The notes beneath the pieces are model-generated. The model was not told the origin of the DNA and made no database searches. It was given only the letters and a program-made list of their open reading frames with translations. The translations under genes were made by a program, and so were the position numbers. This document shows, one piece after another, positions 1-5,378 of a stretch of DNA of 5,378 bases; position 1 is the first letter of the stretch, and every line of letters starts with the position of its first letter. The DNA comes from a bacterium (GTDB taxonomy: Bacteria; Auribacterota; Auribacteria; Auribacterales; Auribacteraceae). The DNA lies in contig JAGGZS010000024.1 in assembly GCA_021161885.1 (NCBI GenBank), positions 1 through 5,378 of the forward strand, written 5' to 3'.

Positions 1-1
1 A

Positions 2-1054
2 TTTATATCAGAAGAGTATTACAATAATTTAAAAAAAGGAAAAATACAATCAGGGGATTTATTATTAGTAAAAGACGGAGCAACTATTGGAAAAATTGTT
101 CTTGTGAAAAATATGCCTTTTAATAAAACAGCCGTTAATGAACATGTTTTTATTTTGAGAACTAATGCATTGTATAACAATCAATATTTATTTTATTGCA
201 TTTGGTGTGATCTTGGTCAAAAACAAATTTATTTACAAATTAGAGGTTCTGCTCAAGGCGGACTAACATCAGAATTTATTAACTATGTTTTATTACCTGA
301 AATTTCTCTTTACGAGCAACAAAAAATAGCGGATTTTCTGGATAAAAAGACAGCGAAGATAGATGAGCTGATCGATAAAAAAAAGCGGATGATTGCTCTG
401 CTCAAAGAAGAACGCATGGCGGTCATAAATCAGGCGGTAACCCGCGGGCTCAACCCTGACGTCCCGATGAAACCGTCCGGCATCGACTGGCTCGGCGATA
501 TTCCCGAAGGGTGGAAAGTAATTAAATTGAAATGGATTTATAAATATATAAAAAGCGGTGATAATATTTCTCCAAATGAAATAAACCCTGATAATGAATA
601 TCCTGTTTATGGTGGCAATGGAATTATGGGGTATACGAGTGGCTTCAATTCAGACACTGAAGATCTAATCATAGGACGTGTTGGTGCAAAATGTGGTAAC
701 ATATATTTGGTTAATGGAAAAAAATGGATAACTGACAATGCGTTACTGTTGGCAATAAATAAAAATAATAAAAAATTTGCATATTATTTTATTAAAGATA
801 GAAACCTCAATCAATTGGCTAATCAAAACGCCCAACCTCTCATTACAGGGAGTATCGTAGGAAATCAGCACATCGCTTTGCCTGCTTTTTCTAACCAACA
901 GGAAATAGCGGATTTTTTGGATAAAAAGACAGCGAAGATAGATGCACTTGTCGCGAAAATAGAGTCTGCTATTGAAAAACTGCAGGAATACCGTGCTTCA
1001 CTAATCACCTCGGCAGTCACTGGCAAAATAGATGTGCGAGAGGAGACGGCATGA
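2..1054 (+). CDS. hsdS: Type I restriction-modification specificity subunit HsdS, 5' partial
   Basis: DNA-recognition subunit of a type I R-M enzyme; it binds the bipartite target and holds HsdM and HsdR. The frame is open from base 2, so the N-terminus lies outside the window; 350 codons are visible, while full HsdS is usually 400 or more. Numbering from base 2: residues 1-~100 are the end of TRD1 (GDLLLVKDGATIGK, then AVNEHVFILR, typical of HsdS). About 105-168 is the central conserved helix/coiled-coil region (EQQKIADFLDKK) ending in SGIDWLGDIPEGW, the usual lead-in to TRD2. About 169-297 is TRD2 (YPVYGGNGIMGY, IIGRVGAKCGN, WITDNALL). About 298-350 is the distal conserved helix (QQEIADFLDKK to SAVTGKID). 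A GTG at 104 is not the true start, because clear TRD1 sequence precedes it. The stop overlaps the next ATG. The TRDs are much more AT-rich than the central conserved region, which suggests TRD exchange. hsdM is presumably upstream (inference). Confidence 0.95.
   Translation, partial: FISEEYYNNLKKGKIQSGDLLLVKDGATIGKIVLVKNMPFNKTAVNEHVFILRTNALYNNQYLFYCIWCDLGQKQIYLQIRGSAQGGLTSEFINYVLLPEISLYEQQKIADFLDKKTAKIDELIDKKKRMIALLKEERMAVINQAVTRGLNPDVPMKPSGIDWLGDIPEGWKVIKLKWIYKYIKSGDNISPNEINPDNEYPVYGGNGIMGYTSGFNSDTEDLIIGRVGAKCGNIYLVNGKKWITDNALLLAINKNNKKFAYYFIKDRNLNQLANQNAQPLITGSIVGNQHIALPAFSNQQEIADFLDKKTAKIDALVAKIESAIEKLQEYRASLITSAVTGKIDVREETA
324..365. repeat. Direct repeat copy 1 in hsdS (central conserved region)
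   Basis: This 42-base stretch recurs at 903-944 with one mismatch (C at 338, T at 917). The copies are 579 bases apart. It encodes the start of the first conserved helix (IADFLDKKTAKID). A looser match extends upstream to about 317. Repeated conserved regions flanking a TRD are a known feature of HsdS, but near-identity at DNA level points to recent duplication or gene conversion and could support recombination that swaps or deletes TRD2. Confidence 0.9.
903..944. repeat. Direct repeat copy 2 in hsdS (distal conserved region)
   Basis: Second copy of the 324-365 repeat, 41 of 42 bases identical and in the same orientation and reading frame (579 is divisible by 3). It encodes the start of the C-terminal conserved helix. 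After base 944 the two copies diverge at once (first copy continues AGCTG, second CACTT). Recombination between the copies would remove 193 codons in frame, covering the rest of the central region and TRD2. Confidence 0.9.
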
Positions 1055-2031
1055 GTAAGGGGTCATCCTTAAAAGGCAAAGTAATTGTTTATAAAAACAA
1101 GGTTGAAGTCAGGCTAAAGCGGGAAACTGTGTGGCTGAACTTGAACCAAATGGCTGATTTGTTTAAGCGAGATAAATCGGTTATATCGAGACATCTGCGC
1201 AATATATTTGAGACAAAAGAGTTAGAGAAAAAATCAACTGTTGCGAAATTTGCAACAGTTCAGGATGAAGGCGGTCGTATTGTTGAGAGAAATATCGAAT
1301 ATTTTAATCTTGATGTTATTATTTCCGTTGGTTATAGAGTTAATTCAAAACAGGGCACACAGTTTCGTATCTGGGCAACAAATGTTCTGCGTAAACATCT
1401 TGTTGAGGGATATACTATTAATAAGAAACGCCTCCAATGCGCTGAACATAAATATAAAGAACTGCGAAAGTCGTTGAGACTTTTAGATAATGTTATTCAT
1501 CTTGACAACGTTTCTGATGAAACAAAAGGGTTGCTCAGGGTAATAACAGAATATTCCCGGGCTTTGGATATGCTTGATGATTTCGATCATCAATGGCTTT
1601 CAGTACCTAAAGGAACCGGAAGATCAAAATACAAAATGTCTTATGACGAAGCTCAGAAAATTATTGAATCTATGAAACATAAGTTTAAAGAGTCCGTATT
1701 GTTTGGTCAGGAGAAAGACGCCGGTTTTAAAAGTTCTATAGATTCGATATACCAGACTTTCGACGGTAAAGATGTTTATCAGACAGTTGAAGAAAAAGCG
1801 GCTCACCTTTTGTATTTTGTAACCAAGAACCATAGTTTTGTAGACGGCAATAAGCGTATAGCCGCGGCATTGTTTGTGTGTTTTTTACAAAAAAATGGTA
1901 TTTTATTGCGTGCCGATGAAACTAAACGGATAGATGATAACGCGTTAGTTGCCTTAACCCTTATGATCGCGGTAAGCAAACCGCAGGAAAAAGATAATAT
2001 GATTACAGTTATATTGAATTTATTGGCATAA
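1051..2031 (+). CDS. RhuM family protein with C-terminal Fic/Doc domain
   Basis: 326 aa, predicted cytosolic: no signal peptide or membrane segment is seen. Residues ~8-125 match the RhuM family (named after Salmonella RhuM): a helix-turn-helix-like stretch at ~29-54 (LNLNQMADLF, KSVISRHLRNIF), then FATVQDEGGR, EYFNLDVIISVGYRV and GTQFRIWATNVLRKHL. Residues ~155-326 are a Fic/Doc fold with HSFVDGNKR at 261-269. His261 would be the catalytic base. Lys268 stands where classical AMP-transferring Fic proteins have Gly, so the motif fits the Doc consensus HxFx[D/N][A/G]NKR. Doc itself phosphorylates EF-Tu; the target here is unknown. The ATG overlaps the hsdS stop (ATGA) and has AGGAGA at 1041-1046, so translation is likely coupled to hsdS. 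hsdR follows 18 bases later. RhuM-Fic fusions in hsd operons are known, but their role is not settled. No separate antitoxin gene is visible. Identification is firm; function is inference. Confidence 0.9.
   Translation: MSKGSSLKGKVIVYKNKVEVRLKRETVWLNLNQMADLFKRDKSVISRHLRNIFETKELEKKSTVAKFATVQDEGGRIVERNIEYFNLDVIISVGYRVNSKQGTQFRIWATNVLRKHLVEGYTINKKRLQCAEHKYKELRKSLRLLDNVIHLDNVSDETKGLLRVITEYSRALDMLDDFDHQWLSVPKGTGRSKYKMSYDEAQKIIESMKHKFKESVLFGQEKDAGFKSSIDSIYQTFDGKDVYQTVEEKAAHLLYFVTKNHSFVDGNKRIAAALFVCFLQKNGILLRADETKRIDDNALVALTLMIAVSKPQEKDNMITVILNLLA
1236..1260. repeat. Perfect 9-bp inverted repeat inside the RhuM gene
   Basis: AACTGTTGC (1236-1244) and GCAACAGTT (1252-1260) are exact reverse complements, separated by GAAATTT. 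The hairpin lies in codons for TVAKFATVQ, a conserved RhuM segment, and has no T run, so it is not an intrinsic terminator. It may be a by-product of the repeated Thr-Val codons, or a binding or RNA-folding site. Confidence 0.6.
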
Positions 2032-2049
2032 AAGCGGGAAAGGAAGAAT

Positions 2050-5046
2050 ATGAGTAATCAAACAACCGAATACGCATTTGAGACCGCTATCGAAAAAAGT
2101 TTAGTCGAAATCGGCGGATATATAAAAGGTGATCCGTCAGATTTCAGCCGTGAACTTGCTTTGGATAAAAAAAATTTCTTTACGTTTCTTACGGCAACCC
2201 AATCAAAATCGTGGAAAAAGTCAGTTTCAATCCATGGAAAACAAGTAGAATCTAAAATTTTGCAGAGACTATTTAAAGAACTGGATAACAGGGGTTGTTT
2301 GGATGTGCTTAGAAATGGATTTACTGATTATGGCGTACGTTATAAGATGGCATACTTCAAACCGTCTTCCGGGATGAACCCTGATTCTGAACGCCTCTAC
2401 AATCTCAATCGGTTAACAGTTACTCGTCAGGTAAAATATAGTGTAAAAAATGAAAATTCAATAGATATGCTTCTCAGTTTAAATGGTCTTCCTGTTGCTA
2501 CTGTGGAGCTGAAAAATCCTTTTACCGGACAAACTGTAAAAAACGCTAAAAAGCAATATAAAGATGATAGAGATCCCCGCGAACTTTTGTTTCAGTTCAA
2601 GAAACGGGCGTTAGTACATTTTGCCGTTGATCCTGACGAGGTGTATATGACAACACGTCTTGCAGAAAAAAAAACACGTTATCTGCCTTTTAATCTTGGT
2701 TGTGGTAATGGTGCGGGTAATCCTTTAAATCCAAATGGTTGTAAAACGGCGTATCTATGGGAATATGTTTGGGCGAAAGACAGCTGGCTGGATATTATAG
2801 GAAAATTTCTTCATCTTCAGGTTGAAACATATACCGTTGATGGTCGAACCGTAAAAAAGGAAACAATGATTTTTCCCCGATATCATCAGCTTGATGTTGT
2901 CAGAAAACTTGAGGCAAATGTATTAGAAACCGGAGCCGGTAAAAATTATCTGATACAGCATTCCGCCGGAAGCGGGAAAAGTAATTCAATAGCATGGTTA
3001 TCGTATCGTTTAGCGAGTTTGCATAATGCTAATGATGACAAAATTTTTGATTCAGTCATTATCGTAACAGATAGAAAAATATTAGATCGGCAGTTACAGG
3101 ATACGATATATCAATTTGAGCACAAACAGGGTGTTGTTCAGCGGATAGATAAGGATTCTGCTCAACTGGCGCAGGCACTTGAAGCCGGAGCCCTTATCAT
3201 TATCACTACATTACAGAAGTTCCCTTTTGTTCTGGATAAGATTGAGAAATTGCCCGCGAAAAAGTATGCGGTAATTGTTGACGAAGCGCACAGCTCGCAA
3301 GGCGGTGATTCATCGACTAAAATGAAAGCAGTTCTTTCGATGAGTAACATTGAGGAAGCTGTTCAGCAGGAGGAAGAAAAGAACGATTTTGATGAAGACA
3401 AAGAAGATGAAATACGTAAAGCCATGACAGCCAGAGGTCAACAGGCAAACTTGAGTTTTTTCGCGTTTACCGCAACACCTAAAGCAAAGACGTTAGCGGT
3501 GTTTGGTGAAAATGATCCTCAAACTAATAAACCGGTTGCGTTTCATGTCTATTGCATGCGTCAGGCAATCGAAGAAGGTTTTATTTTAGATGTATTAGAA
3601 CATTATATTACCTATAAAATGTATTATAAGGTAGCAAAACAAATTGAAGATGATCCTCAAATTAATAAGAAGAAAGCCACACAAGCAATTGCGCGGTTTG
3701 TGTCTCTGCACCCTCATAATATTGCCCAGAAAACAGAGATAATAATTGAACATTTTCGCCAGGTTATTATGAAAAAAATAGGCGGAAAAGCTAAAGCAAT
3801 GGTTGTTACGGCATCCCGTCCGCATGTTATACGATATAAAAAAGAGTTTGATAGATATTTAAGTGAGAAGGGGTATTCCCATATAAAAGCTCTGGTTGCT
3901 TTTTCTAAGTTCACTGATAGTAAGACTGGCATAGATTATTCAGAATCGGATATGAATAGTTTCCCTGAATCAGAAACCACCGGGAAATTCGGTTCGTCTG
4001 AGTATCAGTTATTGCTGGTTGCGGATAAGTATCAAACCGGATTTGATCAGCCTTTACTCCACACAATGTATGTAGATAAGAAATTATCAGGGGTGAAAGC
4101 AGTACAAACTTTATCGCGGATTAATCGAATATATCCGGGTAAAGAAGATACCTTCATACTTGATTTTGCAAATACGGTAGAAGAAATTTATGAAGCATTC
4201 CAGCCGTATTATGAAAAGACTACGCTGACGGAGAATGTCGATCCGAATCATTTGTATGATTTAAAGGTTAAGCTGGAAGGATTTCAAGTTATCTGGCAAT
4301 CTGAGGTTGATAATTTCTGTAAAGTATACTTTCAGCCCAGTGCGTCGTATACGGGTATGAATCATGCAAAATTAAATGCGTATATTGATCCGGCAGTAGA
4401 TAGGTACACTATCTTAGAATCCGAAGAAATACAGGATGAGTTCAAAAATGTATTAACAGCATTTTTGCGATTATATAATTTTTTATCACAAATAATACCT
4501 TTTCAAGATATTGAACTCGAGAAATTTTATGCCTATGGACGTTTGCTTTTAAATAAACTTCCCAAAAGAAACCTTATGGAAAAGTTCAAGTTAAATGATG
4601 AAGTTGCACTAGAATATTATCGGCTTGAAAAGATTCGAGAGGAAAAAATTGAGTTAGAAAAAGATGTATTCGGTGAGATAAAACCACCCACAGAAGTGGG
4701 AATGCCAAAAGAAAAAGAATATTTAGCTTCTTTATCTGAAATAATCGATATTTTAAATGAACGGTTTGGAACTGATTTTACAGAGGCAGACAGGCTTTTC
4801 TTCGAACAGATCGAAGAAGAACTTGTATCAGATGATAAATTAAATCAACAAGCAAAAAGCAATACCATAGACAATTTTAAATATGGCTTTGATGATATGT
4901 TTCTTGAAAAGCTGATTGAGCGGATGGAGCAAAATCAGGAGCTTTTTGCGCGTATCATGGATGACAAGTCGTTTGCCGATGTCGTAAAACAGTGGATGTT
5001 GCAGAAGGTGTATAAGCGATTAAACGAAGATAAAGAAGGAAGTTGA
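2050..5046 (+). CDS. hsdR: Type I restriction endonuclease/translocase subunit HsdR
   Basis: 998 aa, a usual full length for HsdR. It pumps DNA past the bound complex using ATP and cuts unmodified DNA. Residues ~1-260 are the nuclease domain, with a PD-(D/E)xK core: Asp139 in SIDMLLSLNG, then Glu153-x-Lys155 in VELKN. Residues ~275-720 are the two-lobed SF2 helicase motor: Walker A HSAGSGKS at 304-311, DEAH at 411-414, FTATP at 473-477, YQTGFDQP at 661-668, and the arginine-finger motif QTLSRINR at 686-693. An acidic, charged stretch at ~438-456 lies between DEAH and FTATP. Residues ~725-998 are mostly helical and charged, as expected for the part that docks on the methyltransferase. The start is ATG with AGGAAG at 2041-2046, 18 bases after the RhuM gene, so it belongs to the same operon. 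All key residues are intact, so it looks functional. A short open stretch in another frame follows the stop. Confidence 0.97.
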   Translation: MSNQTTEYAFETAIEKSLVEIGGYIKGDPSDFSRELALDKKNFFTFLTATQSKSWKKSVSIHGKQVESKILQRLFKELDNRGCLDVLRNGFTDYGVRYKMAYFKPSSGMNPDSERLYNLNRLTVTRQVKYSVKNENSIDMLLSLNGLPVATVELKNPFTGQTVKNAKKQYKDDRDPRELLFQFKKRALVHFAVDPDEVYMTTRLAEKKTRYLPFNLGCGNGAGNPLNPNGCKTAYLWEYVWAKDSWLDIIGKFLHLQVETYTVDGRTVKKETMIFPRYHQLDVVRKLEANVLETGAGKNYLIQHSAGSGKSNSIAWLSYRLASLHNANDDKIFDSVIIVTDRKILDRQLQDTIYQFEHKQGVVQRIDKDSAQLAQALEAGALIIITTLQKFPFVLDKIEKLPAKKYAVIVDEAHSSQGGDSSTKMKAVLSMSNIEEAVQQEEEKNDFDEDKEDEIRKAMTARGQQANLSFFAFTATPKAKTLAVFGENDPQTNKPVAFHVYCMRQAIEEGFILDVLEHYITYKMYYKVAKQIEDDPQINKKKATQAIARFVSLHPHNIAQKTEIIIEHFRQVIMKKIGGKAKAMVVTASRPHVIRYKKEFDRYLSEKGYSHIKALVAFSKFTDSKTGIDYSESDMNSFPESETTGKFGSSEYQLLLVADKYQTGFDQPLLHTMYVDKKLSGVKAVQTLSRINRIYPGKEDTFILDFANTVEEIYEAFQPYYEKTTLTENVDPNHLYDLKVKLEGFQVIWQSEVDNFCKVYFQPSASYTGMNHAKLNAYIDPAVDRYTILESEEIQDEFKNVLTAFLRLYNFLSQIIPFQDIELEKFYAYGRLLLNKLPKRNLMEKFKLNDEVALEYYRLEKIREEKIELEKDVFGEIKPPTEVGMPKEKEYLASLSEIIDILNERFGTDFTEADRLFFEQIEEELVSDDKLNQQAKSNTIDNFKYGFDDMFLEKLIERMEQNQELFARIMDDKSFADVVKQWMLQKVYKRLNEDKEGS

Positions 5047-5113
5047 GAGATTCTCAAATGTTGTGGATGAGATGATTTACGGTACATACCTGAAAAAGCT
5101 AAATATCGGATAA
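5024..5113 (+). other. Short out-of-frame coding-like tail overlapping the hsdR end
   Basis: One base ahead of the hsdR frame, a 29-codon open stretch runs from 5024 to a TAA at 5111-5113. Its end reads VVDEMIYGTYLKKLNIG, which looks protein-like. No good start with a ribosome binding site is seen; the candidates are GTG 5063 and ATG 5069. It could be a frameshifted old C-terminus of hsdR, the remnant of a lost gene, or chance. HsdR looks complete without it, so it is not called as a gene. Confidence 0.25.
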
Positions 5114-5120
5114 AAAATTA

Positions 5121-5149
5121 TTGACCTATTTTTTGGAATGATATTAAAT
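5121..5149 (+). promoter_or_regulatory. Candidate sigma-70 promoter downstream of hsdR
   Basis: TTGACC at 5121-5126 matches the -35 consensus in 5 of 6 bases. TTAAAT at 5144-5149 matches the -10 in 4 of 6, with a 17-base spacer in AT-rich DNA. It would give a leader of over 130 bases containing the 5203-5274 hairpin ahead of the gene at 5292. In DNA this AT-rich, chance matches are common. Confidence 0.3.
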
Positions 5150-5202
5150 TAAATATATCCACAATAAATGATATGTCCCGTGTTAGAAGGATTAAATCCC
5201 GG

Positions 5203-5274
5203 ACGTAAAAATAAGTAAAACCTTCATGGTAGTGTTGTCTAAATACACATTTTATAATGAAGGTTTTTTTACGT
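5203..5274 (+). terminator. Long imperfect hairpin with T run, likely terminator of the hsd operon
   Basis: The inner stem pairs AAAACCTTCAT (5217-5227) with ATGAAGGTTTT (5257-5267), 11 of 11. An outer stem pairs ACGTAAA (5203-5209) with TTTACGT (5268-5274), leaving a 7-base bulge on the left. Within the loop, GTGT (5232-5235) can pair with ACAC (5245-5248). Seven Ts (5264-5270) follow the GG of the right arm, as in an intrinsic terminator, and the complement strand also has T-rich sequence past the stem, so it may act in both directions. The stem is AT-rich and the loop long, so it is weaker than a textbook terminator. A mobile-element end is the alternative. Confidence 0.5.
5253..5258 (+). 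promoter_or_regulatory. Candidate -10 box for the gene at 5292
   Basis: TATAAT matches the -10 consensus exactly. No good -35 lies 16-18 bases upstream; TTGTCT at 5235-5240 is only 12 bases away. It overlaps the loop and the first bases of the right arm of the hairpin. A start about 7 bases downstream would give a leader of roughly 27 bases that includes the Shine-Dalgarno, so transcription could begin just past the hsd terminator. Confidence 0.35.
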
Positions 5275-5278
5275 TTAC

Positions 5279-5284
5279 AGGAGG
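5279..5284 (+). promoter_or_regulatory. Strong Shine-Dalgarno deciding the start at 5292
   Basis: AGGAGG is a full anti-16S match, 7 bases before the ATG. It is the best ribosome binding site in the window and the main support for calling the truncated frame that follows a real gene. Confidence 0.75.
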
Positions 5285-5291
5285 TCTTTTC

Positions 5292-5378
5292 ATGCCGCGA
5301 CACAGAAGCTTAACACTCAGAAAATTCGTAGATTCAATCGATCATCAACTAATGGAACGCTATTTTACTACAAAGTTC
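5292..5378 (+). CDS. Unidentified protein, N-terminal fragment cut by the window end
   Basis: 29 codons are open to the last base, from ATG with a consensus AGGAGG upstream. The visible start is MPRHRSLTLRKF, followed by SIDHQLMERYF: basic at first, then helix-like and amphipathic, with no signal peptide or membrane segment. I do not recognise the family, and the fragment is too short to judge function. It is separated from hsdR by 245 bases with a probable terminator, so it is likely its own transcription unit rather than part of the hsd operon. The nearby palindrome leaves open that it belongs to a mobile element, but no transposase motif is visible. Confidence 0.6.
   Translation, partial: MPRHRSLTLRKFVDSIDHQLMERYFTTKF

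Noticed and set aside
104..106. GTG as the start of hsdS
   Set aside because: The same frame is open to base 2 and already encodes typical TRD1 sequence (GDLLLVKDGATIGK), so the gene begins upstream of the window.
1255..1272. TVQDEG in the RhuM protein (residues 69-74) as a Fic-inhibitory (S/T)xxxE(G/N) motif
   Set aside because: The motif fits by letter, but it lies in the RhuM domain, in a segment conserved in RhuM proteins generally and not in the helix that usually blocks Fic active sites. A chance match is more likely.
1241..1477. 78-codon + strand frame inside the RhuM gene
   Set aside because: It is wholly nested in a well-supported gene, has no family features and no ribosome binding site of note.
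1624..1833. 69-codon minus-strand frame opposite the RhuM gene
   Set aside because: Antisense shadow of a conserved domain; its hydrophobic and aromatic content follows from AT-rich complement.
3162..3932. Three minus-strand frames opposite hsdR (3162-3350, 3595-3825, 3714-3932)
   Set aside because: All lie opposite intact helicase motifs of HsdR, and two overlap each other. No start signals or recognisable domains.
5189..5199. GGATT-A-AATCC palindrome as an operator
   Set aside because: Only 5 bp per arm, a single copy, and not placed on a convincing promoter; too short to support a call.
5118..5303. 61-codon minus-strand frame in the 3' intergenic region
   Set aside because: It crosses the hairpin and overlaps the start of the gene at 5292. 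The product has no recognisable features, and the + strand RBS/ATG is much better.
1..5378. CRISPR array, tRNA, rRNA, attachment site or complete insertion sequence
   Set aside because: No regularly spaced repeats, cloverleaf-like sequence, transposase motifs or paired terminal repeats were seen by reading both strands.

Overview
The window is most of a type I restriction-modification (hsd) operon, read entirely on the + strand. It enters inside hsdS and ends in the first codons of a new, unidentified gene. The host is a bacterium with AT-rich DNA, ATG starts, purine-rich ribosome binding sites and tight gene packing. Nothing in the sequence fixes the phylum. Codon use and base composition vary too much in hsdS for a taxonomic guess.

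Layout: (1) 2-1054, the specificity subunit HsdS, lacking its N-terminus because the window starts inside it. (2) 1051-2031, a RhuM-family protein fused to a C-terminal Fic/Doc domain. It starts in an ATGA overlap with the hsdS stop. (3) 2050-5046, the restriction/translocase subunit HsdR, 18 bases after the RhuM gene. (4) 5047-5291, a 245-base non-coding stretch. It holds a long imperfect hairpin with a T run, candidate promoters and a short out-of-frame coding-like tail right behind hsdR. (5) 5292-5378, the first 29 codons of an unknown gene with a strong Shine-Dalgarno.

How the genes work together: HsdS carries the target recognition domains and would join HsdM, presumably encoded upstream of the window, to make the methyltransferase. 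HsdR adds ATP-driven translocation and cleavage of unmodified DNA. The RhuM-Doc fusion sits between hsdS and hsdR and is translationally coupled to hsdS, so it is made with the system. RhuM genes are often seen in hsd operons, but their job there is not established. The Doc-type motif makes a regulatory, toxin or back-up defence role a reasonable inference.

Most worth a second look: the RhuM-Doc fusion, the 41/42-base direct repeat inside hsdS together with its base-composition mosaic, and the hairpin/TATAAT arrangement in front of the unknown gene. No tRNA, rRNA, CRISPR array or complete mobile element was seen.
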